Program-made: the position numbers and the translations under genes
Part shown: piece after piece, positions 50,796 through 58,904 of the stretch
How positions within the stretch are numbered: position 1 is the first letter of the stretch
Layout of the letters: the number at the start of each line of letters is the position of its first letter
Notes under the pieces: generated by a model
What the model was told of the DNA's origin: nothing
The model's database searches: none
The model's input: only the letters and a program-made list of their open reading frames with translations
DNA from: Ruminococcus sp.
GTDB lineage: Bacteria > Bacillota > Clostridia > Oscillospirales > Ruminococcaceae
Length of the DNA stretch: 64,000 nucleotides
Reading direction: 5' to 3'
NCBI GenBank assembly: GCA_017470905.1
Contig: JAFUXL010000011.1
Location: forward strand, 89,992 to 153,991

Positions 50796-50821
50796 AAATT
50801 TTCACCCCTTATCCCTTTAAG

Positions 50822-50855
50822 AAAAAAAGAGCCGGAATGGTAAACATACCGACTC
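50822..50855 (-). terminator. Terminator between scfA and the TIR gene
   Basis: Minus strand: 11-bp imperfect stem GAGTCGGTATG / CATTCCGGCTC followed by seven T. It should make scfA transcripts abundant relative to the downstream genes. Confidence 0.85.
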
Positions 50856-50876
50856 GTTATGCAATAAGCTGTTTGC

Positions 50877-51014
50877 TTATTTCTCGCACTTCTGGTTTGC
50901 AACAGTGCAAGATGTCTTGCAGGCTGACTGACACGAAGCCTGACATTTGCCGCAGCCGCCCTTCTTGGCAGACTCCTTGAGATTAGCCTTATTGATTGTC
51001 CTGATGTGTTTCAT
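50877..51014 (-). CDS. scfA: SCIFF ribosomal peptide precursor
   Basis: A peptide of exactly 45 residues with six Cys (21, 24, 28, 32, 36, 43), the definition of SCIFF (six cysteines in forty-five residues). The N-terminus MKHIRTINKANLKESAKKGG and the core GCGKCQASC are typical. Cys residues are cross-linked by the ScfB maturase. The start is 51014, after AGGAGGGTG; the longer frame begins upstream of the promoter. A palindrome lies in the leader and a terminator follows. Confidence 0.97.
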   Translation of the reverse strand: MKHIRTINKANLKESAKKGGCGKCQASCQSACKTSCTVANQKCEK

Positions 51015-51038
51015 TTTTTCACCCTCCTGTACAGTAAT

Positions 51039-51052
51039 CACGGTGTACCGTG
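51039..51052 (-). promoter_or_regulatory. Palindrome in the scfA leader
   Basis: Perfect 14-bp palindrome CACGGTGTACCGTG just downstream of the promoter start site, either a repressor site or an RNA hairpin. Confidence 0.55.
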
Positions 51053-51063
51053 TGTTGGAATAT

Positions 51064-51092
51064 ATTATAGCATATCGGGAGAAATTTTTCAA
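51064..51092 (-). promoter_or_regulatory. Promoter of scfA
   Basis: Minus strand TTGAAA (51087-51092), 17-bp spacer, TATAAT (51064-51069) with extended TGC. Confidence 0.85.
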
Positions 51093-51205
51093 TAGTTTTT
51101 TTCTTTGAAATACAGAAAAAATCAATTTTTAGTGATTTTCAACAACAGTGTTGAAATATAACTGTGATTTTTTCGCTTGATTTGCTTTAAATATTTAAAT
51201 TACTG

Positions 51206-53134
51206 TCACTGTTCATCGAGTTCGATAAGCTTTTCAAAATCCTCGTCCATGAGATTTTTCAGGCGGTCTATTTCGGCGCATTTGCTGTTCATAAGTTCAT
51301 AATCGCTGTAGACCTCCTCACGGGAGATTTCCTCCGTGAGAGTGTCAATCTGTTTCTGGAGGTTATCTATTTCATTTTCAATGCGGCGCATTTCATTTTT
51401 TCTTGCGGCATCGGCACTTCTCTGCTGCCTGCTGCGATAGGATTTCACCTGCTTTTCCCTTGCGATTTCTGCGGCTTTTGCGGATTTTTCGGCATCAGCG
51501 GCTTTTTTTTCGGCAGCCTGTTCCTCACGGAGTACATCGAGATATTTTTCAAATCCATATTCATGCATACGATAGGAATTATTTGTAAGTTCAATCAGTC
51601 TGTCGGCGATTTTGCTTAACAGATACCTGTCATGCGAAACGAAAATTATCGTACCCGTGTATTCCTCCATAGCTTTTTCTATGGCTTCTTTTGATGATAA
51701 ATCGAGATGATTGGTCGGTTCATCGAGAATGAGAATATTTCCATGCTCCTGCATCATTATGGCAAAGCACAATTTGGCACGTTCTCCGCCGCTTATGACA
51801 CCCGTTTCCTTGAATACATTCTCGCCCGTGATGCGTACCTGTGCGAGGAGATTTCTGACTTCGAGGTCTGACAAGGAGGGATAACGGCTGTGGAGTTCTT
51901 CCATTACGGTGAGTTCCTTATTCAAATTAGTGCTTTCCTGCTCGAAGTAGGATATTTTTATATTGCTGTTCCAGCGTATGACACCCTTATGCGGGAGCTG
52001 TTCCTGAATGATTTTCAAAAGAGTGGACTTGCCTATTCCGTTGTCACCTATTATGCCTATCTTGTCGCCACGTCTTACTTCAAAGCTTATTTCGGGTACG
52101 AGAGTTTTTTTCTGTGAGCCGTTTCCCACGGAGATGTCAATATTTTTGACTTTTAGTACATCTATGGGAGGTTCGACTGCATAGGTGAAGCTTATTCTTG
52201 CATTTTTACTGTCATGGACGGGACGTTCGACAAGCTCCATATTTTCGAGCTGTTTTCTTCTGCTCTGCGCCATTTTGGTGGTTGAGGCACGGACGAGGTT
52301 TTTAGCGACATATTCCTCCATTTTTGCGATTTGCTTTTGCTGGAGTTCATATTCCTTTTCCTGACGGGTATCGTTTTCTTCATGCTGGCGGACAAAGGCT
52401 GAATAATTTCCTTTATAGCGTTTAAGGATACCTCTTTCTATTTCGCATATGCTTGTGCATATCCTGTCGAGGAAATATCTGTCGTGCGATACTATAAGCA
52501 CTGCGCCCCTGTAGGATTTGAGATAATCCTCAAGCCACATTATAGTCTTGAAATCGAGGTGATTTGTAGGCTCATCGAGGATAAGAAGATTAGGCTCTTC
52601 GAGCAGCAGCTTTGATATTGAAAGCCTTGTCTTTTCGCCGCCGCTGAAGCCCGAAACCGTGCGGCTGAGTTCATTTTCCGAAAAGCCCATGCCGTTGAGT
52701 ATCGTTTTTATTTTAACGTCCGTGTTATAGCCGTCATTAGCCTCTATCCATGAGGTAAGCCGCTGATATTCATCGGCGGAGGAATTATCGCCCGACTGTA
52801 TTTCGAGTTCTATTTCACGCAGTCTTTCTATGGCATTGTGAACAGGTTCAAAGACGCTCTGCATTTCTTCAATCACGGTATTTTCGCTGTTAAGTCCGCC
52901 CATCTGTTCGAGGTAGCCTGTTACAGTCTTTGCGGCGATTGAGACAATGCCGTCCTTTTCGGTAAATCTGTCGGGTTCTTCGCTGCCGGTGAGGATTTTC
53001 AGGAGGGTAGATTTTCCGCAGCCGTTTTTTCCGACAAGACCGATTTTATCGTTTTCGTCTATATTCAGACAGACATTTTTGAGTATCTGATTTCCGTTAT
53101 AGAATTTATTTATATTGGTTAATCCTGCAAGCAT
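51206..53134 (-). CDS. ABC-F ATPase
   Basis: A 642-residue cytoplasmic protein with two ABC domains in tandem and no membrane segments: Walker A GKNGCGKST and GDNGIGKST, signatures FSGGEKTRL and ISGGERAKL, Walker B LLILDEPTNHLD twice, a linker (about 240-310) and a C-terminal coiled coil. Such proteins act on ribosomes (translation rescue or antibiotic protection); this looks like a Uup/YdiF-type housekeeping member. AAGGGAG precedes ATG. Confidence 0.94.
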   Translation of the reverse strand: MLAGLTNINKFYNGNQILKNVCLNIDENDKIGLVGKNGCGKSTLLKILTGSEEPDRFTEKDGIVSIAAKTVTGYLEQMGGLNSENTVIEEMQSVFEPVHNAIERLREIELEIQSGDNSSADEYQRLTSWIEANDGYNTDVKIKTILNGMGFSENELSRTVSGFSGGEKTRLSISKLLLEEPNLLILDEPTNHLDFKTIMWLEDYLKSYRGAVLIVSHDRYFLDRICTSICEIERGILKRYKGNYSAFVRQHEENDTRQEKEYELQQKQIAKMEEYVAKNLVRASTTKMAQSRRKQLENMELVERPVHDSKNARISFTYAVEPPIDVLKVKNIDISVGNGSQKKTLVPEISFEVRRGDKIGIIGDNGIGKSTLLKIIQEQLPHKGVIRWNSNIKISYFEQESTNLNKELTVMEELHSRYPSLSDLEVRNLLAQVRITGENVFKETGVISGGERAKLCFAIMMQEHGNILILDEPTNHLDLSSKEAIEKAMEEYTGTIIFVSHDRYLLSKIADRLIELTNNSYRMHEYGFEKYLDVLREEQAAEKKAADAEKSAKAAEIAREKQVKSYRSRQQRSADAARKNEMRRIENEIDNLQKQIDTLTEEISREEVYSDYELMNSKCAEIDRLKNLMDEDFEKLIELDEQ

Positions 53135-53414
53135 TTATAACTCCCTTTTCTAAAAAATTATATTGTTATCCATTTTTTCGGCATTTCGTTAAGTTATTGC
53201 TGTGTAAAAATGCATATTGAAAATAAAATAAATTTAAGTTATAATAGTATTATACTATTTTAACCGCATATTGTCAAACCTTAATTTAATGCATAATGCA
53301 TAATTCCCATGCCTGCGTCATGGGGGATAATATAAGACAGTATACCCTCCGCCGCAGGCGGAGGGTAAAAAGGCATACAGTAATAATTAAAGAACAAATG
53401 AAAGGATAAAGATA
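53135..53414. other. Intergenic region with R3 fragment and GC hairpin
   Basis: Contains AATGCATAATGCATAATTCC (R3-like), a CCCATG / CATGGG dyad, and a strong hairpin TACCCTCCGCC / GGCGGAGGGTA (about 53341-53369) between the divergent ABC-F gene and glgB. No convincing promoter for glgB was identified. Confidence 0.5.
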
Positions 53415-55211
53415 ATGAATATCTATACTTTTTATGACGGAAACGAATTTGAGGCATATAATTATCTTGGTGCGCACGTAACGGAAGAGGGTACTCTTTT
53501 CAGGACTTACGCTCCCCATGCATCAAAGGTGTCTCTTGTCGGGGATTTCGGAAAATGGGAGGACATTCCCATGGAGAGAACCGAGGACGGCAGATTTTTT
53601 GAAATATTATGCCCCGCTGCAAAGGAGGGTATGAGATACAAATACCGCATTTACGACAGCAAGGGAAAATTCATAGACCACTGCGACCCCTACGGCTTCG
53701 GAATGGAAGTACGCCCCGGTACTTGTTCCGTTATAAGGGATATAAAGGGATATAAATTTACCGATAAAAAATGGCTTGAAAACAGGAGTGACTGCCGTGA
53801 CAAGCCTATGAATATATATGAACTCCACCTCGGTTCATGGAGAAGAAAATCCGATGAGGACGAAAACGGCTGGTATGATTATTCCGAAATTGCCGGTATG
53901 CTCGTTGATTATCTCTGTGAATACGGATATAATTTCATAGAATTAATGCCCCTCAGCGAACACCCCTGCGATGAGTCGTGGGGCTATCAGGCAACGGGAT
54001 TTTTCGCCCCTACGTCAAGATACGGAACACCCCGTCAGCTCATGGAATTTATCGATAAATGCCACAGCAAAAACATAGGCGTTATAATAGACTTTGTACC
54101 CGTACATTTTGCGGTTGACCATTATTCCCTCACGGAATATGACGGAACAAAACTCTATGAATTTCCCGACGATGAGGCAGGATATAACGAATGGGGCAGC
54201 AGGAATTTCATGCATTCAAGGGGCGAGGTGCGCTCGTTTTTGCAGTCTGCGGCAAATTACTGGCTGGAGGTATATCATTTTGACGGTATAAGGACAGACG
54301 CTGTAAGAAATATGATTTATTGGCACGGAAAGGAATACCTCGGAGAGAACAAATATGCAATACAGTTTCTGAAAGATATGAACTGCGGACTTAAGGCACG
54401 TCATCCCTCCGCAATACTTGCCGCAGAGGACTCGTCATCATATCCGAAGGTAGCAGCCCCTGTATTTGACGGCGGACTCGGATTTGACTACAAATGGGAT
54501 TTGGGCTGGATGCATGATACGCTTGAATATTTTCAGAGTGCGCCGATTTACAGGTCGAGGGATTATCACAAGCTTACCTTTTCGATGCTGTATTTCTATA
54601 ACGAAAGATATATACTCCCTCTCTCTCATGATGAGGTTGTCCACGGAAAGGCTGCAATAGTCCAGAAAATGAACGGTCAGTATGATGATAAATTTCCGCA
54701 GGCAAGGGCTATGTATATGTATATGATTGCACACCCCGGAAAGAAACTGAATTTTATGGGCAGTGAATTTGGACAGCTGCGTGAATGGGACGAAAAAAGA
54801 CAGCAGGACTGGGATATGCTGAAATATCCCATGCACGACTCATTCAGGGAATATATGAAAAAGCTAAATAAAATATATCTCAAATATACCGCCCTGCATT
54901 ACGACTATGACCCGACAAATTTCATGTGGGAGGACTGCAATTCCCCCGACAGGTGCGTATATGCCATGAGGCGAAAGAGTGCGGACGGCGATATTCTTGC
55001 GGTGCTTAATTTTTCCGACTGGTATCAGAAGGACTATTCCGTGACAATAGGCGCAGACTATAAGGCAAAGCTTCTTCTTGACTCGGATAACCAGCTTTAC
55101 AGCGGTTCAACTCCCGATGGAAAGACGGAATTTAATCAGCATGACGACCGCATAGACATGAATATACCTCCCTACAGCGGAAGAATGTTTCTTTTAATTC
55201 ATAATTCATAA
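53415..55211 (+). CDS. glgB: 1,4-alpha-glucan branching enzyme
   Basis: A 598-residue GH13 enzyme that makes alpha-1,6 branches in glycogen. An N-terminal CBM48 (GTLFRTYAPHASKVSLVGDF) precedes the barrel with ELHLGSW, FDGIRTDAVRNMIYW (nucleophile Asp), LAAEDSSSYPKV (acid Glu) and LSHDEVVHGK. It is on the short side because it lacks the extra N-terminal module. The last codons and the stop lie in an R3 repeat. It fits storage of glucose from cellobiose. Confidence 0.94.
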   Translation: MNIYTFYDGNEFEAYNYLGAHVTEEGTLFRTYAPHASKVSLVGDFGKWEDIPMERTEDGRFFEILCPAAKEGMRYKYRIYDSKGKFIDHCDPYGFGMEVRPGTCSVIRDIKGYKFTDKKWLENRSDCRDKPMNIYELHLGSWRRKSDEDENGWYDYSEIAGMLVDYLCEYGYNFIELMPLSEHPCDESWGYQATGFFAPTSRYGTPRQLMEFIDKCHSKNIGVIIDFVPVHFAVDHYSLTEYDGTKLYEFPDDEAGYNEWGSRNFMHSRGEVRSFLQSAANYWLEVYHFDGIRTDAVRNMIYWHGKEYLGENKYAIQFLKDMNCGLKARHPSAILAAEDSSSYPKVAAPVFDGGLGFDYKWDLGWMHDTLEYFQSAPIYRSRDYHKLTFSMLYFYNERYILPLSHDEVVHGKAAIVQKMNGQYDDKFPQARAMYMYMIAHPGKKLNFMGSEFGQLREWDEKRQQDWDMLKYPMHDSFREYMKKLNKIYLKYTALHYDYDPTNFMWEDCNSPDRCVYAMRRKSADGDILAVLNFSDWYQKDYSVTIGADYKAKLLLDSDNQLYSGSTPDGKTEFNQHDDRIDMNIPPYSGRMFLLIHNS

Positions 55212-55466
55212 TGCATAATTCATAATTAATGTGGCTGAGAAAATTTAAAATTTTTCATGATAATATAAAAAAGTATAATAAAAATCATTGTCCCCCCACC
55301 TGCGGCGAGGGGAACAATGACAAAATATAAAAATCTTTTGTGCATCACTGCAAATGCTTATTACAGACAATGACAATGATTTCTTACAAATTACAAGCAG
55401 GAAACAAGGCTTAGCTTTCATCAATGCATAATTCTTAATTATGAATTATGCATTCTGCATTAAATA
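55195..55466. repeat. R3 repeats flanking an R1 copy
   Basis: AATTCATAATGCATAATTCA (from about 55198) and its inverse near 55425-55462 enclose an R1 copy (55231-55366) with hairpin TTGTCCCCCCACC / GGCGAGGGGAACAA. The whole glgB-cysE spacer is repeat DNA. Confidence 0.7.
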
Positions 55467-56413
55467 ATGTAGAACCATGTTTCGTCCTGTTCGATGTCTT
55501 TCTTTTCGGGCTTTTCGTTGCCGTATCTGAAATTAAGCTCCTGCGCCTTTACGCTTACTCTTGCGCCGCTCGAAACAGATTTAGTTATGAAAGTATTGCC
55601 GCCGATTACAACATTCTTTCCGACAACGGTTTCGCCGCCGAGGATTGATGCTCCTGAATATATTGTGACATTATCCTCGATAGTGGGGTGACGTTTCTTG
55701 TTTTTAAGAGCCTGACCGCCTCTCGTGGAGAGTGCGCCGAGGGTAACACCCTGATATATTTTCACATAGTCGCCTATCACGGTAGTTTCGCCGATAACGA
55801 TGCCCGTGCCGTGGTCGATGAAGAAATATTTTCCGATAGTTGCGCCGGGGTGAATATCAATTCCCGTCTTGCTGTGGGCATATTCCGTCATTATTCTGGG
55901 TATCATGGGAACACCTAAAAGATGAAGCTCGTGGGCAATTCTGTTTACAAATATTGCGAAAAGTCCTGGATAGGAAAATATTATTTCGTCCTTGCTGAAT
56001 GCGGCAGGGTCGCCCTCAAAAGCCGCCTGAACGTCCGTTTCGATATATTCCCTTACCTTTGGTATCTTTTCTATAAAGGCAAAGGTAAGCTCCTGTGATT
56101 TTTCGGCAATTTCATCGTCCGATACGCTCTGAAATTCGGGGCTGTAGTGCAGTACACGCTTAATCTGTTCGGTGAGGTTATATATGATATTTTCCAGTAC
56201 CATTGAGGTATTATTCCTGACGATGTAGCTTTTAAGTGCTTTATTCCTGAAATGTGCAGGGAAAACCAGGCTTCTCAATTGTGATATTATATCTTGAAGT
56301 ACATCTTCATCCGGATGAGGGAACGGCTTGATTTCATCAATAATTCTGCCCTTTCCGTAGTCACTTGTGAGAGTGTCCACAAGGGCTGTAATTCTTTCTT
56401 CAATATTATTCAT
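55460..56413 (-). CDS. cysE: Serine O-acetyltransferase
   Basis: A 317-residue enzyme making O-acetylserine for cysteine synthesis. A helical N-terminus (about 1-170) is followed by a left-handed beta helix of hexapeptide repeats (GIDIHPGATIGKYFFIDHGT, then GIVIGETTVIGDYVKIYQGV). Catalytic His are in DIHPGA and DHGTGI. It is the long EpsC-like type. AGGAGG precedes ATG and comes from an R2 repeat. Confidence 0.93.
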   Translation of the reverse strand: MNNIEERITALVDTLTSDYGKGRIIDEIKPFPHPDEDVLQDIISQLRSLVFPAHFRNKALKSYIVRNNTSMVLENIIYNLTEQIKRVLHYSPEFQSVSDDEIAEKSQELTFAFIEKIPKVREYIETDVQAAFEGDPAAFSKDEIIFSYPGLFAIFVNRIAHELHLLGVPMIPRIMTEYAHSKTGIDIHPGATIGKYFFIDHGTGIVIGETTVIGDYVKIYQGVTLGALSTRGGQALKNKKRHPTIEDNVTIYSGASILGGETVVGKNVVIGGNTFITKSVSSGARVSVKAQELNFRYGNEKPEKKDIEQDETWFYII

Positions 56414-56417
56414 AACA

Positions 56418-56645
56418 TACCTCCTATTTGAAATCGTAAATCGCCCGAAGGAAGTCCCCTTGGGGGATTTCGCCTTTTGAACCTTGTGCTTTCGTTCGCT
56501 TTACTGCGTTTCGCTCACTTTCAGCACAATGGCGAAATTTTCCTCCTATTTAAAATCGTAAATTCTTGCCTTTTATGCTTGCCATTCCGCTTACTTCGCT
56601 ATGCTCCGTTCGCTCTCATGGCAAGAGCAAAAATTTCCTCTGTGC
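56418..56645 (-). repeat. Two tandem R2 leader repeats before cysE
   Basis: Copy a (about 56418-56540) has inner arms TTGTGCT / AGCACAA; copy b (about 56540-56645) has CTTGCCAT / ATGGCAAG. Each ends in a CGATTTnAAATAGGAGG stretch; that of copy a is the cysE ribosome-binding site. Confidence 0.8.
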
Positions 56646-56667
56646 ATTATTCCTATTGGTATACTAT

Positions 56668-56696
56668 ATTATATCACTAACGGCGATAAATGTCAA
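56668..56696 (-). promoter_or_regulatory. Promoter of cysE
   Basis: Minus strand TTGACA (56691-56696), 17-bp spacer, TATAAT (56668-56673). The leader is about 250 nt and is almost entirely R2 repeat. Confidence 0.85.
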
Positions 56697-56723
56697 TTGA
56701 TTTTTAAATAATTATGTAAATCC

Positions 56724-56758
56724 AAAAATGCCGCCCGTATTATGAATTAAACGGGCGG
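56724..56758 (-). terminator. Second terminator after the coiled-coil gene
   Basis: Minus strand stem CCGCCCGT / ACGGGCGG followed by CATTTTTGG. Confidence 0.75.
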
Positions 56759-56770
56759 TATGTTATATTT

Positions 56771-56831
56771 TGCTGTTATCAGACAGATTTAAAATTGCTC
56801 ATGACAATACAAAAAGCATGACCAAAAACAA
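56771..56831 (+). repeat. R1 repeat, left-half remnant
   Basis: CAGATTTAAAATTGCTCATG, then CAATACAAAAAGCATGA; no hairpin remains. Confidence 0.5.
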
Positions 56832-56841
56832 GGTTCCCATT

Positions 56842-56864
56842 AAAAAAGGCGGATACAATCCGCC
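56842..56864 (-). terminator. Terminator of the rsmD-coaD-coiled-coil cluster
   Basis: Minus strand stem GGCGGAT / ATCCGCC with loop TGT followed by TTTTTT, right after the stop codon. Confidence 0.92.
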
Positions 56865-56870
56865 CATGCT

Positions 56871-57365
56871 TTACTTATTCTGATTTTCGGGGTTCTGGTT
56901 GAGAGTGGGCGATGCCTTGAGGGTATCGGCAACTCTTTCCTTTGTGCGCTTTATATCCATGAGATTCTTGTTATATGCGGTTTCGGTTTCGTTGAGCATT
57001 TTTGCGACTGAAAGTGCGGCTGTAGCCTGCATATTCTTGGCAGATGCCTGTGCCTTTGTGAGTATTTCGATTGCTCTTTTCTTTGCCTCCTCGACAACGG
57101 CTTCCCTCGAACATATCTGTGCGGCTCTTTCCTCGGCTTTTCTTATGATAGCCTCTGCGTTTATCTTAGCTTCGTTGAGTATTCTCTGGCAGTCATATTC
57201 TATTTTTTTAGCCTCCTTAAGCTCGTGGGGCATATTGAGGCGCACATCGTTGATAAGCTCTCTCATACGTTCGCCGTCAACGATTTTTTTGTGACCCGCA
57301 AGCGGAACTGTCATGGATTTATCGAGGAGTGCATCCATTTCCTCCAGTATTTCATCAATGCTCAT
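56871..57365 (-). CDS. Coiled-coil protein (ATP synthase b-subunit/DivIVA-like)
   Basis: A 164-residue protein, almost wholly helical from residue 35 on, with alternating Ala/Glu/Lys repeats (NEAKINAEAIIRKAEERAAQ, VVEEAKKRAIEILTKAQASA). It resembles stalk-like coiled coils annotated as ATPase or DivIVA-like proteins beside coaD in Clostridia. No membrane helix. It is the last gene after rsmD and coaD, 96 bp downstream of coaD. GAGAGGTTG precedes ATG. Function unknown. Confidence 0.75.
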   Translation of the reverse strand: MSIDEILEEMDALLDKSMTVPLAGHKKIVDGERMRELINDVRLNMPHELKEAKKIEYDCQRILNEAKINAEAIIRKAEERAAQICSREAVVEEAKKRAIEILTKAQASAKNMQATAALSVAKMLNETETAYNKNLMDIKRTKERVADTLKASPTLNQNPENQNK

Positions 57366-57461
57366 AGTATCAACCTCTCATTAATTATTTTCACGAAAAA
57401 TAATTTTATATTTTAATATTTTTGTATCTCTCCGCAGACGGCATTAAGGACAATTTTAATA

Positions 57462-57953
57462 TTATTTCTGTTTTACAAGTCTTTCCGTTATGTCGCCGAG
57501 TATCTGCGGCGGAACAAAATGACTTATGTCTCCGCCGAAATAGGCTATCTGTTTTACAACGCTGGAGCTTAAATACATATTTTCAGCCGCTGTTGTAAGG
57601 AACACGGTTTCTGCGCCTGCATAGAGCTTTTTATTTGCAAGAGCCATCTGAAATTCATATTCAAAATCGCTTACGGCACGCAGACCCTTTACAATGGCGA
57701 TTGCACCCACATTCCGCACATAATCCGCAAGCAGACCGTCAAGAATATCTATGACAACGTTGTCCAAATCCTGCGTTACGGCTTCTATCATGAGCATACG
57801 CTCGGTAGCGGTGAAGCTGGGGGCGTTTTTGCCGGCATTTCTCGAAATAAGCACGATTACCTTGTCGAAAAGCCGTGAGGCTCTTGTAATTATATCGAGA
57901 TGCCCCAAAGTAACGGGGTCGAAGCTGCCGGGGCATACTGCTATTCTTCTCAT
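57462..57953 (-). CDS. coaD: Phosphopantetheine adenylyltransferase
   Basis: A 163-residue nucleotidyltransferase for the fourth step of coenzyme A synthesis. Motifs are CPGSFDPVTLGHLDII (ATP-binding TxGH type) and YLSSSVVKQIAYFGGDISHF near the C-terminus (ISSS region). Its ATG overlaps the rsmD stop by 4 bp. Confidence 0.97.
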   Translation of the reverse strand: MRRIAVCPGSFDPVTLGHLDIITRASRLFDKVIVLISRNAGKNAPSFTATERMLMIEAVTQDLDNVVIDILDGLLADYVRNVGAIAIVKGLRAVSDFEYEFQMALANKKLYAGAETVFLTTAAENMYLSSSVVKQIAYFGGDISHFVPPQILGDITERLVKQK

Positions 57954-58507
57954 TCTTCAGATTCCTCCTCGGAGGGCTTTATAAAAATTGCCACATTTAT
58001 TTTGCCGTAGCTGTAGATTTTGCGCAGTGACATACCATCGGGGGCGGACGGTTCTGGGGCATCCTTTTCGTATTCGCATATGATACTTCCGCCGCCTTTC
58101 AGTTTAACGGCACAGAGCGGTAGTATTTTCGCTATATGACCGTGCCTGTAGGGAGGGTCGAGGATTATTATATCAAAGGTTTCGGACGTATTTGCGATAT
58201 AGTCGTAGCTGTCTCTCGTGACAACTGAAGAATTTTTAACAAATCCCGTATTTTTCAGATTTTCTCTGACACAGTCTATGGATTTTTTTGAACTGTCCAC
58301 AAAGACTGATTTTTCCGCACCTCTGCTGAGAGCCTCAATGCCCATCTGACCGCTTCCTGCGAAAAGGTCGAGAACGCAGGAACCCTCTATATAGAACTGT
58401 ACCGCCGAAAAAACGGCTTCCTTGACCTTATCGCCCGTGGGACGCACGTCCATTCCCTCCGGGGCGATAAGCTTTCTTCCTCTTGCCGAGCCTGTGATAA
58501 CTCTCAT
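57950..58507 (-). CDS. rsmD: 16S rRNA (guanine966-N2)-methyltransferase
   Basis: A 185-residue methyltransferase. The family N-terminus MRVITGSARGRKLIAPEG is followed by VLDLFAGSGQMGIEALSRGA (SAM site) and the catalytic IILDPPYRHG. Start 58507 follows AAGGA; the seven upstream codons contain that site. It is co-translated with coaD. Confidence 0.95.
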   Translation of the reverse strand: MRVITGSARGRKLIAPEGMDVRPTGDKVKEAVFSAVQFYIEGSCVLDLFAGSGQMGIEALSRGAEKSVFVDSSKKSIDCVRENLKNTGFVKNSSVVTRDSYDYIANTSETFDIIILDPPYRHGHIAKILPLCAVKLKGGGSIICEYEKDAPEPSAPDGMSLRKIYSYGKINVAIFIKPSEEESEE

Positions 58508-58547
58508 AACATTGTCCTTTCCGTACAAAACAGTTTACACATGACTC

Positions 58548-58576
58548 ATTATACAATATTTTCCTTAATTTGTCTA
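58548..58576 (-). promoter_or_regulatory. Promoter of rsmD-coaD
   Basis: Minus strand TAGACA (58571-58576), 17-bp spacer, TATAAT (58548-58553). Confidence 0.75.
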
Positions 58577-58680
58577 CATGATTTTTAAAAATAAGTTATA
58601 TCTCACAATTTTTTTATTTTTATCTCGATTTTTTTCATAAATATGTCAAATTGTTCGTGTGCTTCACGGCATAATCCTCC

Positions 58681-58810
58681 CATAAAATAAATATAATAAA
58701 AACGTTCTTCTGCCGCCGCAGGCAACCGGCGGAAATTCCTTTAGGGACGGGGAAAATTAAGAAAAATATAAAAATTTTTGTGCATTATTTTAAAATGCTC
58801 ATTTATAGAT
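58681..58810 (+). repeat. R1 repeat, expanded copy
   Basis: R1 ends around a middle with GCCGCCGCAGGC and GAAATTCCTTTAGGGACGGG, related to the copy at 43278-43435; right end AAAATTTTTGTGCATTATTT, then a stretch ending CTCATTTATAG. It precedes the GH25 gene. Confidence 0.75.
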
Positions 58811-58829
58811 AAAAAATCACCAAAAACTA

Positions 58830-58858
58830 TTGACTAAACGTGAATTTTGGTGTATTAT
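58830..58858 (+). promoter_or_regulatory. Promoter of the GH25-glucokinase operon
   Basis: TTGACT, 17-bp spacer, TATTAT. Confidence 0.75.
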
Positions 58859-58883
58859 ATATAGTATAAAGGTGCAAAAAGCT

Positions 58884-58904
58884 ATGGGAGAAGATTTTTC
58901 GTAA
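58884..58904 (+). CDS. Possible 6-codon upstream ORF
   Basis: ATG (58884) after AAAGGTG reads MGEDFS and stops with TAA directly before the ATG of the GH25 gene. The GH25 gene itself lacks a well-placed ribosome-binding site, so it may depend on re-initiation after this ORF. Confidence 0.4.
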   Translation: MGEDFS

